The position numbers and the translations under genes are program-made. The notes beneath the pieces were generated by a model. That model was not told the DNA's origin. It did not search any database and was given only the letters and a program-made list of their open reading frames with translations. DNA of 21,621 nucleotides. Source: Clostridia bacterium. GTDB lineage: Bacteria; Bacillota; Clostridia; Christensenellales; UBA1242. Shown here in pieces: positions 13,795 to 21,585 of the stretch (within the stretch, counting starts at the first letter, position 1; each line of letters starts with the position of its first letter). The stretch is taken from positions 1-21,621 of the forward strand of contig JAFULP010000096.1 in assembly GCA_017473285.1 (NCBI GenBank), read 5' to 3'.

Positions 13795-15537
13795 ATGTTA
13801 AAGTATTTAAGAAAAAGAGATTGGGCGTACATAATATTTGCCATTGCGCTTATTGTGGTGCAAGTGTGGCTTGATTTGAAAATGCCTGATTATACTGCAA
13901 AATTAACAACCGCTGTGTCAAGTGGCGGAGTTAAAATGAGCGATGTGTGGGAAAATGGCGGAATGATGCTATTGTGTGCATTGGGTAGTATGGCTAGTGC
14001 TATTATGTGCGGATTTTTTACTGCAAGAGTGGCTAGTTCATATTCGCTAAATTTAAGGCAAGCAATGTTTGATAAAATATCATCATTTTCAAGTACTGAG
14101 ATGAAAAAGTTTTCAACACCAAGCCTAATTACACGCACAACAAACGATGTATCACAAATTCAAATGTTTGTAGCAATGGGATTGCAAGTGCTTATTAAAG
14201 CGCCTATTTTGGCGGTTTGGGCTATTTGCAAAATATCTTCAACTTCAATTGAGTGGACAATGGCTACAATGATTTGCGTGTTGGTTATTGTTGCTGTGGT
14301 TGGGTTGATTGTTGCGTTATGTTTGCCTAAATTTAGAAAAATTCAAAAATTGATAGATAACTTAAACAATGCCACTCGTGAAAACATATCTGGCGTAAGA
14401 GTGGTGCGTGCATTTAATGCGGAAAATTACCAAGAAGGCAAATTTGAAAAAGCAAATGATAATTTGACCAAAAATCAACTATTCACCGCAAAAATAACGG
14501 GTATTATGATGCCTTTGATGACAACTTGTATGAACGGACTTACACTTGCAATTTACTGGATAGGTGCATATTTGATTAATCAAGCACCAATCATGGAAAG
14601 GGCGATGATTATTGGTGATATGACCGCATTTACGCAATATGCCTTGCAAGTGGTGATGGCGTTTATGATGTTGATTGCCATATTTATTATTTTGCCAAGG
14701 GCGATTGTGTCGGGCAAGCGTATAAATGAAGTACTTAAAACCAAACTTGCTATGCAAAATGGCGATAACACAAGCGAGAGTTGCGAAGTTAAGGGTAAAG
14801 TAGAATTTAGAGATGTGTCATTTAAATATTTTGATGGAAATAAGGATGTAATTTCAAATATTTCGTTTACCGCCAATCAAGGCGAAACAGTTGCATTGAT
14901 TGGAGCAACTGGTTGCGGAAAAACCACCATTATTAACTTAATTCCAAGATTTGATGATGCGGACGAAGGTGAAGTATTAATAAACGATATTAATGTAAAA
15001 GACTATGACTACGAAACTTTACAATCAAAAATTGGTGTAGTTGCACAAAAAGCAGTTTTGTTTAAAGGGGACATCAAGTCAAACATAACTTATGGATGCA
15101 AGGAAGACATAAGCGATGATGACCCACGAATTCAAAAGGCGTTGGATGTTGCAAGAGCAGACTTTGTAAACAAACTTGAAAATGGAATACATAGCGAAGT
15201 GGCTCAAGGCGGAACAAACTTTTCGGGCGGACAAAAGCAACGACTTTCAATTGCAAGGGCAATATTTAAAAATCCCGAAATTTTAATTTTTGACGATAGT
15301 TTTTCGGCGCTAGATTACAAAACCGACAAAGAGGTGCGAGAAAATATTAAGGAAGCATTGGATGATAAAACAATTATTATTGTGGCACAACGAATAGGCA
15401 CAATACGAAATGCAGACAAAATTCTTGTAGTTGAAGGCGGAAAAGTTATAGGTTGTGGAAAGCACGACGAATTGTTAAAAACTTGTGATTTATACAAAGA
15501 AATTGCGTTGTCACAATTATCAGAGGAGGAGTTATAA
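13795..15537 (+). CDS. Heterodimeric ABC exporter, subunit with degenerate ATPase site
   Basis: A 580-residue half-transporter: membrane domain of six helices (~1-320), then a nucleotide-binding domain. Walker A is GATGCGKTT (~370-378) and the signature is FSGGQ (476-480). Walker B is ILIFDD, with Asp501 where the catalytic Glu is usual, and the H-loop position carries Gln532 (VAQR) instead of His. These are the marks of the degenerate half of heterodimeric exporters such as BmrCD, LmrCD and TM287/288, so it should not work alone. AAAGGAGA lies before the ATG. Its TAA shares one base with the ATG of the partner gene, so the two are translationally coupled. Controlled by the MarR at 13297. Likely role: export of drugs or amphipathic compounds; substrate unknown. 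Confidence 0.94.
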   Translation: MLKYLRKRDWAYIIFAIALIVVQVWLDLKMPDYTAKLTTAVSSGGVKMSDVWENGGMMLLCALGSMASAIMCGFFTARVASSYSLNLRQAMFDKISSFSSTEMKKFSTPSLITRTTNDVSQIQMFVAMGLQVLIKAPILAVWAICKISSTSIEWTMATMICVLVIVAVVGLIVALCLPKFRKIQKLIDNLNNATRENISGVRVVRAFNAENYQEGKFEKANDNLTKNQLFTAKITGIMMPLMTTCMNGLTLAIYWIGAYLINQAPIMERAMIIGDMTAFTQYALQVVMAFMMLIAIFIILPRAIVSGKRINEVLKTKLAMQNGDNTSESCEVKGKVEFRDVSFKYFDGNKDVISNISFTANQGETVALIGATGCGKTTIINLIPRFDDADEGEVLINDINVKDYDYETLQSKIGVVAQKAVLFKGDIKSNITYGCKEDISDDDPRIQKALDVARADFVNKLENGIHSEVAQGGTNFSGGQKQRLSIARAIFKNPEILIFDDSFSALDYKTDKEVRENIKEALDDKTIIIVAQRIGTIRNADKILVVEGGKVIGCGKHDELLKTCDLYKEIALSQLSEEEL

Positions 15538-17330
15538 TGGCAAGAGTTAAAAAGCAAAAAATGCCAAAGCAAAAAATGGACTTTGGCGCATTAAAAAAGA
15601 TTTTTGCTTATTGTAAGCCTTATTTGCCAGCGATTATTATAAGCATAGTATGCGCTGTTATGGCTAGCATAACCACAATTATTGGACCTGAAAAGATTAG
15701 TGATTTAATGAACACTATTACTGGAAGTGTTATGCTTGGCGTTGACATTGATATGGGCGAAGTGATAGAGATTTGTATATTTTTGATTTGCCTATATTTA
15801 TCGGGTGCAATATTTTCATATGTTCAACAATTTATAATGTCAGTGGTTACACAAAAATCATCTAAAAAACTACGCACTGATATTAATAAAAAAATTAATA
15901 AATTACCACTTGCGTATTTTGACAAAACAACTAAAGGGGATATTCTAAGTAGAGTGACCAACGATGTAGATACAATTTCACAAACATTGGGCTCAAGCGT
16001 TGCCAACTTGGTTAGTTCGGTGGTGTTGTTTATAGGCGTAATATTTAAGATGTTCCAAACCAACTGGATTTTAGCGTTGGTTACTATAGGCTCGTCATTA
16101 TTGGGCTTTATGGTAATGGGGATAATCTTGGGTAAATCTCAAAAATATTTCAACAAGCGACAAGTGTATCTTGGTGATATGAATGGACATATTGAAGAGA
16201 CTTACACCAACTACAATATTGTAAAATCTTACAACGGAACCAAGATTGAAAAAGGAAAATTTGGAAGCACTAACAACAAAATTTATAATGTGGAATGGAA
16301 ATCGCATTTTATGTCAGGCATGATGATGCCTATAATGAACTTTGTTGGAAATTTATCATATTTATTGATTTTTGCAGTAGGTGTATCAATTATTGTAAGT
16401 GGTGGAACATCGGTAACTATTGGAACATTAATTGCATTTATAATCTATGCTAGACTATTTTCACAACCGCTTAGCACATTTGCTCAAAGCATGCAATCAA
16501 TGCAACAAGCATCAGCGGCATCAAATCGTGTGTTTGAAATGCTTGAGGCTAAAGAACTTGACGATGAAAGCCACAAAACACTTAAACTTAACAGTGTTAA
16601 AGGTGATGTAGAATTTAAGGATATAAAATTTGGCTACCTTGAGGACAAGGAAATTATCAAAGGTTTTTCAGCCAAATTAAGTGCTGGACAAAAAGTGGCG
16701 ATTGTTGGACCTACAGGCGCAGGAAAAACTACTATTGTAAACCTATTGATGAGATTTTATGAAGTAAACAGCGGAGATATTTTAATTGATGGTAAATCAA
16801 TTAAGGAAATTAAGCGTGAGGATGTGCACGACTTGTTTGATATGATATTGCAAGACACTTGGCTATTTGGTGGCACTATCAGGGAAAACCTTGTGTATAA
16901 CAAGCAAAATGTACCCGACAGTAAACTTGATGAAGTGTGTGAAGCGGTTGGACTTTCACACTATATATCAACACTAGAGCAAGGTTATGACACAGTATTA
17001 ACCGATACATCATCATTATCCGAAGGTCAAAAGCAACAACTAACTATTGCAAGAGCAATGATTAAGGATGCTCCATTACTTATACTTGACGAGGCAACAA
17101 GTAATGTGGATACCCGAACCGAACTTGTAATTCAAAAGGCTATGGATGAACTTACAAAAGGTAGAACATCATTTATAATTGCTCACAGATTGTCCACAAT
17201 TAGAAATGCAGATGTTATTCTTGTGCTTAAGGATGGCGATATTATAGAGCAAGGCAATCACGAGCAATTGCTTGAACAAAATGGATTTTATGCACAACTA
17301 TATAATAGTCAATTTGAAGAAGACGATTAA
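15537..17330 (+). CDS. Heterodimeric ABC exporter, subunit with catalytic ATPase site
   Basis: A 597-residue half-transporter, partner of the upstream gene. After a lysine-rich start it has six membrane helices (~30-320) with coupling regions such as LPLAYFDKTTKGDILSRVTNDVD. The nucleotide-binding domain has Walker A GPTGAGKTT (391-399), Walker B LLILDEATSN with catalytic Glu519 and the H-loop His550 (AHRLST). Its signature reads LSEGQ (494-498), with Glu replacing the usual Gly. Signature changes in this subunit and Walker B/H-loop changes in the other both fall in the same composite site, so the pair has one active and one degenerate site. The start overlaps the previous stop by one base, and the gene ends at a terminator. 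Confidence 0.95.
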   Translation: MARVKKQKMPKQKMDFGALKKIFAYCKPYLPAIIISIVCAVMASITTIIGPEKISDLMNTITGSVMLGVDIDMGEVIEICIFLICLYLSGAIFSYVQQFIMSVVTQKSSKKLRTDINKKINKLPLAYFDKTTKGDILSRVTNDVDTISQTLGSSVANLVSSVVLFIGVIFKMFQTNWILALVTIGSSLLGFMVMGIILGKSQKYFNKRQVYLGDMNGHIEETYTNYNIVKSYNGTKIEKGKFGSTNNKIYNVEWKSHFMSGMMMPIMNFVGNLSYLLIFAVGVSIIVSGGTSVTIGTLIAFIIYARLFSQPLSTFAQSMQSMQQASAASNRVFEMLEAKELDDESHKTLKLNSVKGDVEFKDIKFGYLEDKEIIKGFSAKLSAGQKVAIVGPTGAGKTTIVNLLMRFYEVNSGDILIDGKSIKEIKREDVHDLFDMILQDTWLFGGTIRENLVYNKQNVPDSKLDEVCEAVGLSHYISTLEQGYDTVLTDTSSLSEGQKQQLTIARAMIKDAPLLILDEATSNVDTRTELVIQKAMDELTKGRTSFIIAHRLSTIRNADVILVLKDGDIIEQGNHEQLLEQNGFYAQLYNSQFEEDD

Positions 17331-17344
17331 TAGTAAAACAAATT

Positions 17345-17377
17345 AAACAGCGGTAATTTATTATCGTTGTTTTTTTG
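17345..17377 (+). terminator. Terminator of the marR-ABC exporter genes
   Basis: A 12-bp stem (17345-17356 with 17361-17372, two G-U pairs), a 4-nt loop and a run of T to 17377. Confidence 0.85.
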
Positions 17378-17441
17378 TAATATTTAAATAAAATTGAGCA
17401 TAAATTAAAAAATCTCATTATTTACCACTTAATATTGAAAA

Positions 17442-17495
17442 CTTGTTGACAAATCAACAAGAGTGTGCTACCATTAAGTTGTTGACAAATCAACA
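17442..17495 (+). promoter_or_regulatory. Promoter with two perfect operators for the second MarR circuit
   Basis: TTGACA (17446-17451) and TACCAT (17469-17474) are 17 bp apart. Operator 1, CTTGTTGA-CAAA-TCAACAAG (17442-17461), covers the -35. Operator 2, TGTTGA-CAAA-TCAACA (17480-17495), covers the expected transcription start. The shared 16-bp core is identical and its copies are 36 bp apart. This is a tight double-repressor layout. Confidence 0.75.
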
Positions 17496-17507
17496 TAGGA
17501 GAAAAGT

Positions 17508-17957
17508 ATGGAACAACGATTTGAAACATTTACTGTTCAAATTGCTAAAATTAGCCGTTGTATTCGTAAAATTAAAAGCGAAGAAATGGCTGAATTTAAT
17601 CTAAAAAGTCCACATGTATCTTGTTTGTATTATTTGTATAGGCAAAACAATAAAATGACCGCTAAATAATTATGCGATATGTGTGATGAAGACAAGGCGG
17701 CAATTTCTAGGTCAATTGATTTTTTGGAAACCAATGGATACATCGAATGTAATTCAAAAACTGAAAAAAGATACAAAACACCACTTTCCTTAACTAATAA
17801 GGGAAGGGAAGTTGGCAAACATATTGCTAGCAAGATAGATAGTATTGTTGACATGGCAAGTGTTGGACTTACGGATGAAAACAGGAAGGTGTTTTATAAA
17901 AGTTTGCTACTAATAAGCAACAACCTTCAAAAAATTTGTAATAAATATGGAGAGTAA
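17508..17957 (+). pseudogene. marR-family regulator, interrupted by one TAA
   Basis: Read through the stop this is a normal 149-residue MarR protein: RFETFTVQIAKISRCIRKIK, then SPHVSCLYYLYRQNNKMTAK, the helix-turn-helix LCDMCDEDKAAISRSIDFLE and wing CNSKTEKRYKTPLSLTNKGR. TAA at 17667-17669 (codon 54) falls just before the recognition region, where relatives have Glu in 'TAKELC'. A GAA to TAA change would explain it. An internal ATG at 17679 has no good binding site and would give a truncated wing protein lacking the N-terminal dimer helices. AGGAGA lies before the true ATG, and the gene is followed 3 bp later by degV. If the break is real, the operon has lost its repressor while keeping both operators intact. 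Confidence 0.8.
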
Positions 17958-17960
17958 AAA

Positions 17961-18809
17961 ATGGGAATTAAACTAATGATAGACTCTGCTTCAGATATCA
18001 GTAAGCAAGAAGCGGATAAATTGGGCATAATATTGATGCCAATGGAAATAAGATTTGGAGATGAGGAATATCTTGACGGTGTAAATTTAACACCATATCA
18101 ATTTTATGATAAATTAATTGAAAATACGGAACTACCTAAAACTAGCCAAATCAATCCTTTTAGATTTCAAGAAGAATTTGAAAAGGTAATAAATGCTGGA
18201 GATGATTTGATAGTAATTACAATTTCATCAAAATTGTCAGGAACATACCGCAGTGCAATGGAAGCGGCTAAAGAATACAAGGGCAAAGTATTTGTAATTG
18301 ATAGTTTAAATGCTTGTATTGGCGAAAGATTGTTGTGCCAATATGCAATGCAATTAATTGAACAAGGCTTGAGTGCTGAGCAAATTGCGGCTAAATTGGA
18401 TGAAAAGAAATCAAAAATAAATGTAATGGCTATGCTTAACACTTTAAAATACTTGAAAAAGGGTGGACGAATTTCTGCCGTTACAGCATTTGCTGGTGAG
18501 GTCTTTTCGATTAAGCCTGTAATAGGCGTTATTAATGGCGAAGTTAAACTTATTGGTAAAGCAATGGGTTCTAAAAAGGGAAACAACTTATTAAGTTCGT
18601 TAGTTGAAAAGAAAGGCGGAATTGACTTTAGTATGCCTTATGGCGTAGTTTGGTCGGGCGCTGACGATACACTACTTAAAAAGTATGTAATTGATAGTGC
18701 TCATCTTTGGGAAGGCAAAACTGACAATGTGCCAGCATATATTATTGGTAGTACAATTGGAACTCATGTAGGACCAGGAGCAATTGGCGTAGCATTTTTT
18801 GAAAAATAA
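17961..18809 (+). CDS. DegV family protein (FakB-like fatty-acid-binding)
   Basis: An intact 282-residue DegV protein. The family binds a single fatty acid; its FakB members hand it to the kinase FakA for phosphorylation. Conserved motifs are MIDSASDIS at the start, LPKTSQINPFRF, ITISSKLSGTYRSAM, VIDSLNACIGE, LNTLKYLKKGGRIS, FSIKPVIGVINGEV and HVGPGAIGVAFF at the end. GGAGAG (17949-17954) precedes the ATG, and the gap to the broken marR is only 3 bp. The next gene begins 9 bp after its stop. It is an independent relative of the broken copy at 12320. No FakA gene is present in this window. Position in an operon with alcohol and aldehyde dehydrogenases suggests that its ligand may be the fatty acid they make. 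Confidence 0.93.
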   Translation: MGIKLMIDSASDISKQEADKLGIILMPMEIRFGDEEYLDGVNLTPYQFYDKLIENTELPKTSQINPFRFQEEFEKVINAGDDLIVITISSKLSGTYRSAMEAAKEYKGKVFVIDSLNACIGERLLCQYAMQLIEQGLSAEQIAAKLDEKKSKINVMAMLNTLKYLKKGGRISAVTAFAGEVFSIKPVIGVINGEVKLIGKAMGSKKGNNLLSSLVEKKGGIDFSMPYGVVWSGADDTLLKKYVIDSAHLWEGKTDNVPAYIIGSTIGTHVGPGAIGVAFFEK

Positions 18810-18818
18810 GGAGAATTT

Positions 18819-20021
18819 ATGAATTTGTTTAAACGATTATACTGTAGGACATTCCAAACGGTTTTTAAACTTGCTTTGCCTATTTTGCCATACCGTGAAC
18901 CTAAAATTTTAAAAACAAATGATGATGTTGTTGAAATTTTAAAGCAAAACAAAATACAAAATGTTTTGTTGGTAACCGATAAAGGCATAAAAAACCTAGG
19001 TTTAACACAAGCGCTTGAGCAAAGCATTAAAGACAACAATATTTCGGTAGTTGTGTTTGATGAAACTGTGCCAAACCCAACCACTCAAAATGTGGAAGAC
19101 GCTGTCAAAATGTATAAGGATAATAATTGTCAAGGCATTATTGCATTTGGTGGCGGTTCGGCTATGGATTGTGCAAAAGCAACTGGAGCAAGGGTGGTAA
19201 AGCCTAAAAAGTTGTTAAGCAAAATGAAAGGAATATTAAAGGTAGGAAAAAAACTACCACTGTTAGTTGCTGTGCCAACTACGGCTGGAACGGGTAGCGA
19301 AACCACTCTTGCAGCGGTTATTACCGATAGCGAGACAAGACATAAATATCCAATTAATGATTTTCCACTTATTCCAAAGTATGCACTATTAAATGCCGAA
19401 CTTACTGTTGGGCTTCCAAAACATATAACTTCTACAACTGGTATGGACGCTCTAACTCATGCAATTGAAGCATATATTGGTCGCAGTACCACTAATCAAA
19501 CAAGACAATGCGCTATGTTTGCCGTAAAGACTATTTTTGAAAATTTAACCGAAGCATATAATAATCCAACTAATATTGTAGCCCGTGAAAAATTGTTGCT
19601 AGCGTCATATAACGCTGGTCTTGCTTTTACCAAGTCGTATGTAGGTTATGTGCATGCGGTAGCGCACTCGTTGGGTGGTAAGTATAATGTAGCGCATGGG
19701 CTTGCAAATGCAGTTATTTTGCCATATGTGTTAAAAAAGTACGGAAGAACAATATACAAAAAGTTGTGGGAACTGGGTGTACACGCTGGTTTGTTTAGCA
19801 AGGAAACATCAAAAGAAGTTGGTGCAAAAATATTTATTGAAAAAATCGAAGAAATGAATTCATTGATGAACATACCACTAAAAATTGACGGAATTGTTGA
19901 AAGCGATATTCCAAGTTTGGCTAAAACTGCTGAGCATGAAGCAAATCCTTTATACCCTGTACCAGTGTTGTTTACTGCTAAGCAATTGGAAAGTATATAT
20001 TATGAGGTGAAAAATGGATAG
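18819..20021 (+). CDS. Iron-containing alcohol dehydrogenase (group III)
   Basis: A 400-residue NAD(P)-dependent dehydrogenase that interconverts alcohols and aldehydes. It shows the nucleotide-binding motif GGGSAMDCAK (111-120) and PTTAGTGSETT. All four metal ligands expected from FucO are present: Asp210 and His214 in GMDALTHAIEAY, His279 in VHAVAHSLGG and His293 in NVAHG. It has an N-terminal extension of ~25 residues with a hydrophobic stretch (TFQTVFKLALPILPYREPK) that might aid membrane contact. AAGGAGA precedes the ATG. Its stop overlaps the aldehyde dehydrogenase start by 8 nt, so the two enzymes are translationally coupled. Substrate is not shown by sequence; fatty alcohols are suggested by the neighbours. 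Confidence 0.95.
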   Translation: MNLFKRLYCRTFQTVFKLALPILPYREPKILKTNDDVVEILKQNKIQNVLLVTDKGIKNLGLTQALEQSIKDNNISVVVFDETVPNPTTQNVEDAVKMYKDNNCQGIIAFGGGSAMDCAKATGARVVKPKKLLSKMKGILKVGKKLPLLVAVPTTAGTGSETTLAAVITDSETRHKYPINDFPLIPKYALLNAELTVGLPKHITSTTGMDALTHAIEAYIGRSTTNQTRQCAMFAVKTIFENLTEAYNNPTNIVAREKLLLASYNAGLAFTKSYVGYVHAVAHSLGGKYNVAHGLANAVILPYVLKKYGRTIYKKLWELGVHAGLFSKETSKEVGAKIFIEKIEEMNSLMNIPLKIDGIVESDIPSLAKTAEHEANPLYPVPVLFTAKQLESIYYEVKNG

Positions 20022-21390
20022 AGATGAAATAATTGCTCAAATTCAAAAGCAAAAAGATGGTTTAGTTAATAGCCCGTTTAAAGATTACAAAAATAGGGTG
20101 CAAGCCCTTAAAACTTTAAAGAAAAATATACTTGAAATGGAAAATGAAATTGCCGAAGCACTTAAAAAAGACCTTAACAAATCTCCCTTTGAAAGTTATA
20201 TGTCTGAAATTGGAATGGTGCTAAGCGAACTTACATATATGATAAAGCATTGCAAAAAGTTTTCTAAACCTAAGCGTGTTGGAACTCCGCTTGCACAATT
20301 TCCATCAAAAAGTTACAAAATACCTTCAGCCTATGGTTGTGTGCTAATTATTAGCCCTTGGAATTACCCATTTATGCTAGCAATTGACCCGCTTGTTGAT
20401 GCTATTGCGGCTGGCAACAGCGTGGTGTTAAAGCCAAGCGAAACTTCACATAATGTGTCACAAGTGTTGGAAAAACTAATTAAAAAAACCTTTAGTCCTG
20501 AACAAGGATTTGTTGTAATGGGTGGCAGAGATAAATGTTCGTTTTTGCTAGACCAAGAGTTTGATTATATATTCTTTACTGGCAGTACCCGAGTGGGCAA
20601 ACTAGTTATACAAAAAGCAGCCGAGCATTTTACACCTGTAACACTAGAAATGGGTGGCAAAAGCCCTTGTATTGTGGACGAAACTGCAAATATAGAACTT
20701 ACTGCAAAAAGAATTGTGTTTGGTAAATTTTTAAACTGTGGTCAAACTTGCGTTGCGCCCGACTATCTGTATTGCCATAAATCTATTAAGGGCAAATTGG
20801 TTAAAGAAATTGAAAAACAAATTGTATTGCAATACACCGTAGACCCAATCAACAATCCTAATTATCCTAAAATGATTAATGAAAGGCAATTCAATTCGGT
20901 TAAAAACCTTATTACTAAAGACAATTTGGTGTTTGGCGGAAAAAGTAACGAGCAATTATTAAAGATAGAACCAACAATAGTTAATTCTACCTTTGATGAC
21001 GAGCCTATGCAAAATGAAATATTTGGACCAGTGTTGCCAGTTGTGTGTTTTGACAGTATTGATGAAGTTATACAAAGGGTTAATTCACTTCCAAAACCTT
21101 TAGCATTTTACGTGTTCTCATCATCAAAGAAAAATCAAGATAAATTACTTAATTCTTGTGACTTTGGTGGCGGTTGCGTAAATGATACAATTATTCATAT
21201 CGCCAGCACAAATCTTGGTTTTGGCGGATTAAAGGAAAGTGGCATTGGAGCATATCACGGCAAAACAGGCTTTGACACATTTACACATTATAAGAGTATT
21301 GTGGACAAGAAAACTTGGTTGGATTTGCCATTTAGATATCAACCAGCAAGTAAAATAAAAGACTTTTTAATTAGAATGTTTTTAAAGTAA
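20014..21390 (+). CDS. Class-3 (fatty-aldehyde-type) aldehyde dehydrogenase
   Basis: A 458-residue NAD(P)-dependent enzyme that oxidises aldehydes to acids. Active-site features are SPWNYPF (Asn117), LKPSE (Lys140), FFTGSTRVGK, LEMGGKSP (Glu212) and NCGQTCVAPDY with nucleophile Cys246. Length near 455 and the phrases EIGMVLSELTYMIKH, LPKPLAFYVFSS and NLGFGGLKESGIGAYHGKTG place it in the ALDH3 family, which includes fatty aldehyde dehydrogenases. The C-terminal tail (ASKIKDFLIRMFLK) is amphipathic and could touch the membrane. It overlaps the alcohol dehydrogenase stop by 8 nt and is last in the operon. Long-chain specificity is an inference from family and context. Confidence 0.94.
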   Translation: MDRDEIIAQIQKQKDGLVNSPFKDYKNRVQALKTLKKNILEMENEIAEALKKDLNKSPFESYMSEIGMVLSELTYMIKHCKKFSKPKRVGTPLAQFPSKSYKIPSAYGCVLIISPWNYPFMLAIDPLVDAIAAGNSVVLKPSETSHNVSQVLEKLIKKTFSPEQGFVVMGGRDKCSFLLDQEFDYIFFTGSTRVGKLVIQKAAEHFTPVTLEMGGKSPCIVDETANIELTAKRIVFGKFLNCGQTCVAPDYLYCHKSIKGKLVKEIEKQIVLQYTVDPINNPNYPKMINERQFNSVKNLITKDNLVFGGKSNEQLLKIEPTIVNSTFDDEPMQNEIFGPVLPVVCFDSIDEVIQRVNSLPKPLAFYVFSSSKKNQDKLLNSCDFGGGCVNDTIIHIASTNLGFGGLKESGIGAYHGKTGFDTFTHYKSIVDKKTWLDLPFRYQPASKIKDFLIRMFLK

Positions 21391-21405
21391 ATAAATTTAA
21401 CAAAT

Positions 21406-21437
21406 AAAACCAGTCACCTATAAAGTGGCTGGTTTTT
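21406..21437 (+). terminator. Terminator of the degV-dehydrogenase operon
   Basis: A 12-bp stem (21406-21417 with 21425-21436, one G-U pair), a 7-nt loop and a short T run. It lies directly before the IS200-like element. Confidence 0.85.
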
Positions 21438-21509
21438 AATATCGGCTATTAAATCCACGGGCTATGCCCGTGAGAACTCTAGAGCTTTAGCTTTAAGTAG
21501 ACAAAAAAT

Positions 21510-21585
21510 CCTCATTTGTTTAAAATATATTTGTTCCGACACAAAAATAAATTAACAAATGAGGAGGGTTTGTCCAAATGGACAA
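21510..21585 (+). promoter_or_regulatory. Leader hairpins that mask the transposase ribosome binding site
   Basis: CCTCATTTGTT (21510-21520) is an exact complement of AACAAATGAGG (21554-21564), which contains the start of the GAGGAGGG binding site (21561-21568). A second stem, TTGTCC (21570-21575) with GGACAA (21580-21585), puts the A and T of the ATG in its loop. IS200 is known to limit its own expression by such structures. Confidence 0.65.

Noticed and set aside
12518..17669. Stop-codon recoding (TAG or TAA read as an amino acid) to explain the two interrupted genes
   Set aside because: TAG properly ends mfd, the response regulator, the 8609 gene and the alcohol dehydrogenase, and TAA ends many others. 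The tRNA in the window has anticodon CGA and is not a suppressor.
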